This document shows, piece by piece, positions 8,453-16,579 of a stretch of DNA of 64,000 nt. Location: positions 992,001 through 1,056,000 of the forward strand of contig CAWFZT010000006.1 in NCBI GenBank assembly GCA_963820415.1, in the 5' to 3' direction. Made by a program: the position numbers and the translations under genes. Below the pieces are notes generated by a model, which was not told where the DNA came from, did no database searches, and saw nothing but the letters and a program-made list of their open reading frames with translations. Each line of letters opens with the position of its first letter. Positions within the stretch are counted from its first letter, which is position 1. Origin of the DNA: CAWFZT01 sp963820415 (GTDB lineage: Bacteria; Chloroflexota; Anaerolineae; Anaerolineales; Anaerolineaceae).

Positions 8453-9346
8453 ATGCCAAAAAGGACCCGCACTTCCTCTTTCGGGGTGTCGAACCGCGAG
8501 GGACACGACTCGTCCCAGTTTTACGGGCGCGAGTTGTATCGTTCGCTGCCCGGCGCGAGCGAACCGGGAATACAACCCGCCTTGACCAAGGTGGAAGCCG
8601 GTGAATGGGCCGACCGAATCTACCTACAATCCTCAGAAAGCATGCCCCTGCCGTCTGGCAGCGCCGGGCTGGCCTTCACCTCTCCGCCTTATAACAATGG
8701 GAAGGAATACGACGGCAATTTGAGCCTGGAAGATTACCTGGGCCTGGTCAAGCGCGTGGCGGTGGAGATCTACCGGGTGCTCCGGCCAGGCGGGCGCTAC
8801 GTGGTCAACGTGGCCAACCTGGGGCGCAAGCCTTACATTCCCCTGCATGCCTACTTTTATCAGGTACACGCAGCGGCCGGTTTCCTGCCAATGGGTGAAA
8901 TCATCTGGCAGAAAGGGCGGGGCAACAACAGCAACTGCGCCTGGGGGAGCTGGAAAAGCGCCCGCTCGCCGCGCCTGCGCGACGTGCACGAATACCTGCT
9001 GGTATTTGCCAAACAGTCCTTCTCACGTCCCGACCACGGCGCCTCGGATATTTCAGCCGAAGAATTCATGGAAGCCACTCTCTCGGTGTGGCAGATCCCC
9101 CCGGTCTCAGCCCGGAGAACCGGGCACCCGGCCCCTTTCCCAATCGAACTGGCCGAACGGGTGATCAAGCTTTTTTCTTATGCAGGCGACCTGGTGGTGG
9201 ACCCCTTCTGCGGTTCCGGCACCACCTGCGTGGCTGCCAGGAGGCTGGGCCGCCATTTCGCCGGTTTCGATATCTCACCTGAATACTGTGCCCTGGCGGA
9301 GAAAAGGTTGTCCCAGGCCGGGTCACAAGAAAAGCCAGTTCCTTAA
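8453..9346 (+). CDS. Site-specific DNA methyltransferase (beta-class, SPPY type)
   Basis: 297 residues. Catalytic motif IV TSPPYN (Ser77-Tyr80) precedes the SAM-binding motif I DPFCGSGTT (from Asp250), with the target-recognition stretch between them. That order defines the beta class. SPPY is typical of N4-cytosine, and also some N6-adenine, methyltransferases. Ends with GFDISPEYCALAEKRL, the usual motif. No restriction endonuclease or specificity subunit lies beside it, so it looks like an orphan methylase with an epigenetic or protective role. Start at ATG 8453 has no Shine-Dalgarno and appears leaderless. Confidence 0.9.
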   Translation: MPKRTRTSSFGVSNREGHDSSQFYGRELYRSLPGASEPGIQPALTKVEAGEWADRIYLQSSESMPLPSGSAGLAFTSPPYNNGKEYDGNLSLEDYLGLVKRVAVEIYRVLRPGGRYVVNVANLGRKPYIPLHAYFYQVHAAAGFLPMGEIIWQKGRGNNSNCAWGSWKSARSPRLRDVHEYLLVFAKQSFSRPDHGASDISAEEFMEATLSVWQIPPVSARRTGHPAPFPIELAERVIKLFSYAGDLVVDPFCGSGTTCVAARRLGRHFAGFDISPEYCALAEKRLSQAGSQEKPVP

Positions 9347-9384
9347 CATTGACTCCGGTACTTTTCTACATTATCCTTATGGCT

Positions 9385-9453
9385 ATAGAAGTTCACTGGG
9401 AATAGCCGTGGTGAACTCCCAGATTTTGGGGATCTTCCACGGTAAATCCAAAT
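9385..9453. repeat. Interspersed repeat, linear copy A
   Basis: Contains TTCACTGGGAATAGCC, GTGGTGAACTCCCAGATTTT and GGGGATCTTCCACGG. The same string recurs almost unchanged at 55886-55932 and forms the left half of the palindrome at 11869-11976. It lies in the 226 bp between the methyltransferase and glgC. Confidence 0.75.
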
Positions 9454-9572
9454 GAGTCTCTATATCAGGTCTTTGGGATTTCTCGTGGAGCCATGGGGGT
9501 TTACTATGGGAAACCCTGAAGCAACAAAAAATACACACGTTGCTCCGGTAAACCCTGGAAAGGAGGATCAGC

Positions 9573-10846
9573 ATGCCATCTATTGATGAAATCCTGGCCG
9601 TCATACTGGGGGAGGCGCTGGCGCCCGCTTGTATCCTTTAACCAAGTTGCGCTCTAAACCTGCCGTCCCAATTGCCGGAAAATACCGCCTGATCGATATC
9701 CCCATCAGCAACTGCATCAATTCAAGCATCTACCACATTGCCGTGCTGACGCAGTACAACTCGGTTTCGCTCAACCGGCATATCACCAACACCTACCAGT
9801 TCGACGCTTTCCATTCCGGCTACGTGCAAATCTGGGCCGCTGAACAGACCGCTGCCTCTTCAGACTGGTATCAAGGGTCGGCGGATGCCGTGCGTAAACA
9901 AATTTTCGAAATCCGGGCAACCCGGGCGCGCTACGTACTGGTGCTGGCCGGCGATCACCTTTACCGCATGGACTACGGCCAGATGGCCAATTTCCATTGG
10001 GAACACAAAGCCGATATCACCGTGGCCGTTCAACCGGTAGCCGCAGCAGACGCCGGACGCCTTGGCATTCTTAAACGGGACGCCAGCAAGCGTATCACCC
10101 GCTTCGCCGAAAAGCCTAAGGACCCGGCCCTGCTGGCCGACCTGGTCAGCCGGGATGATAAGGAACGCCCCTACCTGGGGTCAATGGGAATTTACCTGTT
10201 CAATACCGACCTGCTGATCGAGCTGCTGGAAGGTTTCGCTTTCGACGATTTCGGCAACCACGTCATCCCGCACGCCATCAATTCCCACGACGTTTATGGG
10301 TATAATTTCGATGATTTCTGGGTGGATGTTGGGACCATCCGGTCTTTCTACGATACCAACCTGGCCCTGACCGCCCCTAACCCTCCGTTCAATTTCTACG
10401 ATCCACAACGGCCTATGTATTCGAGACCGCGTCACTTACCGTGCTCGTCGGTGTTCAATACCACAATGGAACAGGTGCTGCTGGCTGAAGGCTGTTCGGT
10501 AGTAAACGCAGAAATCCGGCATTCGGTGATCGGGCTGCGCAGCCAGATCTGTTCTGGGGTGAAGATCGTCGATACGGTCATCATGGGCTCTGATTATTAC
10601 GATCCAGTGCGCTGCGAGCCGGGCAGCGTCACCGTCCCACTCGGCATTGGCACCGGCAGCCATATTGAAGGCGCCATCATCGACAAAAATGCTCGGGTAG
10701 GTTCCGAAGTGATCATCCGCCCCTTCCCACGTGGCGTTGATTACGACGGAGGCAACTGGGTAGTGCGCGACGGCATCGTAGTGATCCCCAAAAACACTAT
10801 CATTCCAAACGGCACCGTCCTATCCCCTGAAACGACCGGAGATTAA
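9573..10846 (+). CDS. glgC: Glucose-1-phosphate adenylyltransferase (ADP-glucose pyrophosphorylase), frameshifted near start
   Basis: Makes ADP-glucose from glucose 1-phosphate and ATP, the committed step of glycogen synthesis. The natural start is ATG 9573 behind AAAGGAGG, reading MPSIDEILAVILG. The frame then fails at a run of five G (9608-9612). Adding one G restores VILGGGAGARLYPLTKLRSK, the nucleotide-binding signature, and from 9629 the frame is open to 10846 (about 424 residues in all). Also seen are PAVPIAGKYRLIDIP, AGDHLYRMDY and a C-terminal left-handed beta-helix. Either a homopolymer error or a true lesion in the active-site loop. TerC follows after three bases. Confidence 0.9.
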
Positions 10847-10849
10847 TTA

Positions 10850-11773
10850 ATGGATTGGTCTACGATTGTTATTGTTATCCAGTTGATTTTCCTCGAGGGC
10901 ATCCTTTCTATCGACAATGCAGCGGTTTTAGGCGCCCTGGTGTCGCCCTTACCGGACGACAAGCCGGTGGCATGGGGCAGGGTATTGCGCAGATTTGGCG
11001 ATCTGCTCCACCCAATTCTAGGCAACCAGCGCACGGCTGCGCTGCGGGCCGGTCTTTTAGGGGCCTACCTCGGGCGCGGGTTGATGCTGTTCCTGGCCAC
11101 CCTGATCATCCAGAACCCGTGGCTCAAGCTGCTGGGGGCGGCCTACCTGGTGCGCCTGGCATTCAACAACCTCAGCACGACTGAGGTGTACGAAACGGAT
11201 TCCCATGCCCACCCCATCGAAGGAAAAACCTTCTGGATGATCGTGTTGACTGTGGAACTTACTGACCTGGTTTTCAGCCTGGATAACGTGGTGGCGGCCG
11301 TAGCTCTTTCCCACCGCTTCTGGGTGGTAATGACGGGCGTAGCCATCGGCATTCTGTTCATGCGCTTTGCAGCCGGGCTGTTCAGCTACGCCGTGGAACG
11401 CCATCCGGTGCTGAGATCTGCCGCTTACATCCTGGTGTTTAACATCGGTATTGAGCTGATCATCGAAGAGCTTAACATCTACCAGTTCGGTGATTGGACA
11501 CGCTTCGGCATTTCGGTAACCACCCTGCTGCTGGCGCTGGCCTATGAACGGTTCAAGTTCTTGCAGCAGTTCCGGCCAGTGCTGACCTGGATCAGCCAGG
11601 GTTTCGGCAATGTGAACGAGCTGATCGATTGGGCATTGGTGCCCGTGTTCGGCCTGTTCCGGCTGATCTGGCAACCATTCAAACGCTTGACGAGCCGGAC
11701 AGCCCCTCCCGATCCCGCCGACCCGCTGCCGGTGAAGATCTCCGCCAAGCATGAGCCGACCTCTCTTCCATAA
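10850..11773 (+). CDS. TerC-family integral membrane protein
   Basis: 307 residues, ATG 10850 with GGAGAT inside the glgC end. It has several membrane helices and the two acidic signatures of TerC proteins: SIDNAAVLGALV in the first helix and FSLDNVVAAVALS in the central part. TerC proteins are proposed to export or handle metal ions, Mn in particular, and to support metalation of secreted enzymes. It is co-transcribed with glgC by spacing and followed by a strong terminator. A P-type cation ATPase comes next but is probably a separate unit. Confidence 0.9.
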   Translation: MDWSTIVIVIQLIFLEGILSIDNAAVLGALVSPLPDDKPVAWGRVLRRFGDLLHPILGNQRTAALRAGLLGAYLGRGLMLFLATLIIQNPWLKLLGAAYLVRLAFNNLSTTEVYETDSHAHPIEGKTFWMIVLTVELTDLVFSLDNVVAAVALSHRFWVVMTGVAIGILFMRFAAGLFSYAVERHPVLRSAAYILVFNIGIELIIEELNIYQFGDWTRFGISVTTLLLALAYERFKFLQQFRPVLTWISQGFGNVNELIDWALVPVFGLFRLIWQPFKRLTSRTAPPDPADPLPVKISAKHEPTSLP

Positions 11774-11803
11774 CTCGAATCCTGATTGTAACTAGAACAA
11801 AAA

Positions 11804-11836
11804 TGGGGGGCCTGGAAAAGCCAGTCCCCCTTTTTG
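11804..11836 (+). terminator. Rho-independent terminator after glgC-terC
   Basis: GGGGG-C-CTGG stem, AAAAG loop, CCAG-T-CCCCC, followed by TTTTT. One internal mismatch. Confidence 0.85.
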
Positions 11837-11868
11837 ATTGTATAAGAACTCAAATTCAAACCCTATAT

Positions 11869-11976
11869 GTGACGCTTCGGGAATCGCTGTAATGAACTCC
11901 CAGATTTTGGGGTGTGAGCGTGCGTGCGCACGCTCACACCCCAAAATCTGGGAGTCCACCACGGCAATTCCCAGAG
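11869..11976. repeat. Palindromic MITE-like element, copy 2
   Basis: The core at 11896-11955 is a perfect 29-bp inverted repeat with a 2-base centre. Imperfect outer arms (GGGAATCGCTGTAATGA against TCCACCACGGCAATTCCC) extend the hairpin to about 95 bp. The element is bounded by a 10-bp direct repeat AACCCTATAT at 11859-11868 and 11977-11986, which looks like a target-site duplication. No ORF inside. Confidence 0.85.
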
Positions 11977-12075
11977 AACCCTATATTTTATAGGGTATAG
12001 CCTATTTTAATCGGTTAAAATTCAGGGTCCTGGAGGAAATAACATGCCGAGGAGCGAGCCGCCATAAACCAAGCC

Positions 12076-14871
12076 ATGGAAAAACTTAGCGACGAACTTT
12101 CCCATACCTGGCATGCAATGAGCGCCGATGAGGTGCTCAAAACCCTGCAGACGCCCGTCCAAACCGGATTATCCTCCGAAGAAGCCGCTCGCCGGCTGGA
12201 AGTATACGGTCCCAACCAGCTTGCAGTAAAGCCTCGTCCGACTTTCCTGAAGCTGCTGTTTGCCCAGCTAAAAAATTTCATCGTGATCATGCTGATCGTC
12301 GCCGCGGCAGTCTCAGGGGTGCTGGGAGAATGGATCGACGCCGGGGCTATCTTCGCTATCGTCGTTTTGAATGCCATCCTGGGAGTGGTGCAGGAAAGCC
12401 GGGCGGAGCAGGCCCTGGCGGCGCTTAAAAAGCTGGCCGCACCGGAAGCGCACGCCCTGCGGGATGGGCGCCGGGTCGATATTCCTGCCCATGAGCTAAC
12501 GCCAGGTGACATAGTCTTCCTGGAAGCCGGCAACTTTATCCCGGCTGACCTGCGCCTGATCGAGGCGGTGAACCTGCGCATTGAAGAGGCTTCGCTGACC
12601 GGTAAATCGGTGGCGGTGCAGAAGAATGCCGCGGCAGTGCTGGAGGCTGAAATTCCGCTGGGCGACCGGCACAACACGGCCTTTATGGGTACGCTGGTGA
12701 GCTATGGGCGCGGCCAGGGGATCGTGGTCAGCACCGGCATGCATACCCAGCTTGGCCTGATTGCCAACATGCTGGCGAGCGTGGATGAGGAAGAAACGCC
12801 TCTGCAGAAACGGCTGGACAACCTGGGTAAAGTATTGGGATGGGGCGCACTAGCGATCTGCGGCCTGGTCTTTGTGGTGGGGGTGCTGCGCACAAACTGG
12901 AGCCTGACTGAAATAGTCAATATGTTCATGATCGCAGTCAGCCTGGCCATCGCGGCCGTGCCTGAAGGCCTGCCGGCCGTGGTAACCATCAGCCTGGCAA
13001 TGGGCATGCGCGAAATGGTACACAGGCATGCCTTGATCCGCCGCCTGTCTTCGGTGGAAACGCTGGGCTCGGCCACGGTGATTTGCTCAGACAAGACCGG
13101 CACACTGACCCAGAATGAGATGACGGTGACGCGCCTGTGGGTGGACGGCACGTTTGTCGAGGTCACCGGGAGCGGGTACACGCCGGTCGGTGAATTCAGG
13201 ATGGGCGGGGAGAAAATCAACCTGCAAACCTACCCGGCCGTCACCACCGCCCTATGGGTAGGGGCGCTCAATAATGACGCCCGCCTGGAAGCGATTCAGG
13301 GCGAGGACGGTCAAAAATCTTACCGGATTTTGGGCGACCCGACCGAAGGGGCGCTGCTGGTGGCGACCGCCAAAGCCGGTGTGCTGGCTTCCAAAGTGGT
13401 GGAAGCCTACCCGCGCAATGATGAAATCCCGTTTAACTCGGTGCGCAAGCGCATGCTGACGGTACACCTGGTGCAGAACCCGCAGAATGAAGATTTTTCA
13501 CCCATCTACGGGAGAGGGAAAGATAACTGGTATGCCATCGCCGTCAAAGGCGCCCCGGACGTGGTGCTCGACCTGTGTACCAGCTACCAGGATATGGATG
13601 ACCGCCACGCCAACCCGCTGGACGAAACCGCCCGAAAACACATTCTGGACGCCAACGACGCCATGACCCGGGACGCCCTGCGTGTGTTGGGACTGGCTTA
13701 CCGGCTGGTGCCGGACCGTCCGGAAGAGGTAAACAGCCCAGACCTGGAAAAAGAGATGATCTTCGCCGGGCTGATTGGCATGATCGACCCGGCTCGCCTG
13801 GAGGTAAAACCGGCATTAGAAAAAGCGCGCTCGGCTGGCATCCGCACAATCATGATCACCGGGGACTATCCCAATACGGCGCGGGCCATCGCCGAAGAGA
13901 TCGGCCTGCTGCAAGCGGGTCACCAGGTGCTGACCAGCAGCCAGTTCAGCCAGATGGATGACGCCACCCTGGCTAGGGAAGTTGAGCGCACGGATGTGTT
14001 TGCACGCGTCTCACCGGAACACAAGATGCGCATCGTCAATGCCTTATCCGCCAATCACGAAGTGGTGGCGATGACCGGAGACGGGGTCAACGATGCGCCG
14101 GCGATCAAGCGCGCCGACATCGGGATAGCCATGGGGATTACCGGCACCGATGTGGCCAAGGAAACAGCGGACATGGTGCTGACCGACGATAACTACGCCA
14201 GCATTGTTTCGGCCATCGAGCAGGGGCGCATAATTTACAGCAACATCCGCAAGTTTGTTTATTACCTGCTGTCGTGCAATCTGGCCGAGATTGCGGTGAT
14301 CTTCATCGGCACAGTAGCCGGGTGGGGTTCTCCGCTAACAGCCCTTCAGTTGCTCTGGCTGAACCTGGTGACCGACGGCGCTCCGGCGCTGGCCCTGGCA
14401 GCCGAAAAAGGCGACCCGGATATCATGAACCAGGCCCCCCGCCCGCCCAGGGAGCCGATTATCAACCCCTACATGCGCACCGGCATCCTCATCCAGACCC
14501 TGGCAATCACCCTGGTCACGCTGGCAGCCTATCGCATCGGGCAAACCTCGAATATCCACATAGAATTCGCTAATACCATGGCGTTCGTCACCTTGAGCTG
14601 TTCGGAATTGCTGCGGGCTTTTACGGCGCGCTCGGAATACTACCCGCTGCTAAAAATTGGCCCGTTCAAGAACCGCTGGATGGACCTGGCGGTGCTTTCT
14701 TCGCTGGCGTTGATCATGGCCGTCGTCTACGTGCCTTTTTTGCAAACCATATTCAAAACAGAACCGCTCGGCTGGGCGCAGTGGTCAGAACTGCTGCCGC
14801 TGCTCATTCTCCCCTCACTGGCAGCCGAACTGACGAAATACATCTTCGCTCCACGGATGCACAAAGCATGA
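12076..14871 (+). CDS. P-type (P2-like) cation-transporting ATPase
   Basis: 931 residues. Pumps a cation (Ca2+ or Mn2+ most likely) across the membrane using ATP. Seen are an N-terminal cation ATPase domain, SLAIAAVPEGLPAVV in M4, phosphorylation motif SDKTGTLT (Asp339), MITGDYPNTA, MTGDGVNDAPAIKRADIG and a C-terminal LVTDGAPALALAAEKGDPD. The actuator motif is LTGKS at 176-178 instead of LTGES: the glutamate required for dephosphorylation is Lys177 (AAA at 12604-12606). The N terminus is uncertain. ATG 12076 has no Shine-Dalgarno, while ATG 12044, behind TGGAGG, opens a 7-codon ORF ending at 12067. One added G there would fuse it in frame as MAEERAAINQA-MEKLS. Confidence 0.9.
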   Translation: MEKLSDELSHTWHAMSADEVLKTLQTPVQTGLSSEEAARRLEVYGPNQLAVKPRPTFLKLLFAQLKNFIVIMLIVAAAVSGVLGEWIDAGAIFAIVVLNAILGVVQESRAEQALAALKKLAAPEAHALRDGRRVDIPAHELTPGDIVFLEAGNFIPADLRLIEAVNLRIEEASLTGKSVAVQKNAAAVLEAEIPLGDRHNTAFMGTLVSYGRGQGIVVSTGMHTQLGLIANMLASVDEEETPLQKRLDNLGKVLGWGALAICGLVFVVGVLRTNWSLTEIVNMFMIAVSLAIAAVPEGLPAVVTISLAMGMREMVHRHALIRRLSSVETLGSATVICSDKTGTLTQNEMTVTRLWVDGTFVEVTGSGYTPVGEFRMGGEKINLQTYPAVTTALWVGALNNDARLEAIQGEDGQKSYRILGDPTEGALLVATAKAGVLASKVVEAYPRNDEIPFNSVRKRMLTVHLVQNPQNEDFSPIYGRGKDNWYAIAVKGAPDVVLDLCTSYQDMDDRHANPLDETARKHILDANDAMTRDALRVLGLAYRLVPDRPEEVNSPDLEKEMIFAGLIGMIDPARLEVKPALEKARSAGIRTIMITGDYPNTARAIAEEIGLLQAGHQVLTSSQFSQMDDATLAREVERTDVFARVSPEHKMRIVNALSANHEVVAMTGDGVNDAPAIKRADIGIAMGITGTDVAKETADMVLTDDNYASIVSAIEQGRIIYSNIRKFVYYLLSCNLAEIAVIFIGTVAGWGSPLTALQLLWLNLVTDGAPALALAAEKGDPDIMNQAPRPPREPIINPYMRTGILIQTLAITLVTLAAYRIGQTSNIHIEFANTMAFVTLSCSELLRAFTARSEYYPLLKIGPFKNRWMDLAVLSSLALIMAVVYVPFLQTIFKTEPLGWAQWSELLPLLILPSLAAELTKYIFAPRMHKA

Positions 14872-15437
14872 CTGAAATATGGCTGGTACGTCACGGACAA
14901 ACGGATTGGAATATCGAGGGTCGCTGGCAGGGACATGCCGATATCCCGCTCAACCCCACCGGACTGGATCAGGCGCGCAGCCTGGCGTCGGAACTGGCTG
15001 AAAGCGGGCAGACTTTTCAGGCGATTTACAGCAGCGATTTGAAGCGGGCCTTCCAAACCGCCCAAGAAATTGGTAAAAGCCTGAGCCTGCCGGTGCACAA
15101 AGACCGCCGCCTGCGCGAGATCAGCAAGGGCGACTGGGAAGGGAGGCAGGTGAGCCAAGTGAGCGAACTTTCCAACGAAGCGATCCGCCAGCGCCAGGAA
15201 GACCCGCTGTATTCACGCTCCCCCGGCGGAGAATCGCTGGCGGAGGTGGCAGCCCGCCTGTCGAGCATGGCGGACGACATTGCGCGCGCCCACCCGGTTG
15301 GGCCAGTGCTGGTGGTGACACACGGCCTGGCGCTGGCCGCGTTGTTATGCCTGGCGAATCATTGGCCGCTGCAGGAAGCTTATGACCGGGTGCCCGGCAA
15401 TGCCGCGGCGCAGGTGATTCACTGGAAAACAAATTAA
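14868..15437 (+). CDS. Histidine phosphatase (phosphoglycerate mutase-like)
   Basis: 189 residues. Start ATG 14868 overlaps the ATPase stop (ATGA), implying coupling. The phosphohistidine motif LVRHGQTDWN is at the N terminus, followed by DIPLNPTGLDQARSLA, YSSDLKRAFQTAQEI, the acid region GGESLAEVAARL and the second His in VVTHGLALAALL. Members include alpha-ribazole phosphatase, broad sugar phosphatases and phosphoglycerate mutases. The substrate cannot be told here. It converges on mrp with stop codons overlapping by four bases. Confidence 0.88.
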   Translation: MTEIWLVRHGQTDWNIEGRWQGHADIPLNPTGLDQARSLASELAESGQTFQAIYSSDLKRAFQTAQEIGKSLSLPVHKDRRLREISKGDWEGRQVSQVSELSNEAIRQRQEDPLYSRSPGGESLAEVAARLSSMADDIARAHPVGPVLVVTHGLALAALLCLANHWPLQEAYDRVPGNAAAQVIHWKTN

Positions 15438-16492
15438 GCTTTGGCTGGCACCGGAACGCTGATCTGGTCGACCAGGGCTTCGATTTCAAGCATACGCACA
15501 TCTTCCACCTGCCCGGCGTCACACATCAGGGCCACATTGGGATCGAGCGGGATTTGCGCCCGTACGGCTACCCCGGCTGCCTGGGCAATTTCTTCGGCAT
15601 GGCTGGGGCCAAAGATATAATGCGGTTTATCGGTGTCCGGGCAAACATAATAGCTCATGTTCTCCACCACGCCGGTGATCGGCTTATGCACCTGGTTGAG
15701 CATGTTCAACGCCTTACGCACGATCATGGCGGCTAACTGCTGCGGGGTGGTAACCAGCAGCACACTGTTGATCGGCAGGGTGGTCATCACCGTCAGGGCT
15801 GCATCAGACGTGCCCGGCGGGAGGTCGACTAACAAATAATCCAGGTTACCCCACAAAACGTCGGTCCAGAACTGTTTGATCGCCCCAGAGATCATTGGCC
15901 CGCGCCAGATGATGGCCGAGTCATCTTCCGGAAGGAGCAGGTTGGTCGAAATCATCTTGATGCCGGTGCGGGTCACGGCGGGCAGGATGCCCTGCTCGCT
16001 GAAGCGCAGGCCGCCGGCTGGCATGCCGAACAGCTTGGGGATGCTCGGTCCGGTGACATCCGCATCCAGCACGCCCACTTTAAAACCGCGCCGCACCAGC
16101 GCAGAAGCCAGCATGGCGGTAATGGAAGATTTGCCTACCCCGCCTTTACCGCTCATGATCGCCAGCACGTGCTTGACGTGATTGAACTGGTTAATCTTCG
16201 GCAGGCTGGGCTGCATGCCGCCCATAGCGGACTGGCGTTCCTGGGGCGTCATCGATCGGAAATTGATGGCAACTTCCTTGACGCCCTTGAGCGCCAGGAT
16301 TGCCTGGCGGGCATCCGTTTCAATTTTGTCGCGCAGCGGACAGCCGGGCACGGTCAGCGCCACGGTGAAGGAAACTCTGCCATTTTTGCCGATTTCCAGG
16401 TCGTGGATCATGCCCAGCTCGACCAGGTTGCGTCCCAACTCAGGATCTTTTACCTGCGACAGAGCAGCCATGATATCTTTTTCAATTGGCAT
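15434..16492 (-). CDS. Mrp/NBP35-family P-loop ATPase, Fe-S cluster carrier
   Basis: 352 residues, ATG 16492 behind AAAGGAG. An N-terminal MIP18/DUF59 domain (1-80, VKDPELGRNLVELGMI) is fused to the Mrp ATPase with deviant Walker A SGKGGVGKSS (about 114-123) and VDLPPGTSDA. These proteins carry and deliver Fe-S clusters. Canonical members have a CxxC pair that bridges the cluster between subunits. Here only the first Cys is seen (YYVCPDTDKP), so cluster binding may differ. A 15-residue tail follows the last helix. Transcribed away from the alpha-galactosidase region. Confidence 0.88.
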   Translation of the reverse strand: MPIEKDIMAALSQVKDPELGRNLVELGMIHDLEIGKNGRVSFTVALTVPGCPLRDKIETDARQAILALKGVKEVAINFRSMTPQERQSAMGGMQPSLPKINQFNHVKHVLAIMSGKGGVGKSSITAMLASALVRRGFKVGVLDADVTGPSIPKLFGMPAGGLRFSEQGILPAVTRTGIKMISTNLLLPEDDSAIIWRGPMISGAIKQFWTDVLWGNLDYLLVDLPPGTSDAALTVMTTLPINSVLLVTTPQQLAAMIVRKALNMLNQVHKPITGVVENMSYYVCPDTDKPHYIFGPSHAEEIAQAAGVAVRAQIPLDPNVALMCDAGQVEDVRMLEIEALVDQISVPVPAKA

Positions 16493-16579
16493 GCGGACTC
16501 CTTTGTAAGCAGTTGGCTTTCGGCTGTCAGTGGTCAGCTTCTTGCCAGCTCTAATTTTAAGCCCGAATAGCGGAAAAGT

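Noticed and set aside
8453..9346. Complete restriction-modification system
   Set aside because: No endonuclease or specificity gene is adjacent; neighbours are a HAD phosphatase and glgC.
11896..11955. Transcription terminator at the large palindrome
   Set aside because: No T-tract follows on either strand, a clear terminator already lies at 11804-11836, and the same palindrome occurs in unrelated contexts.
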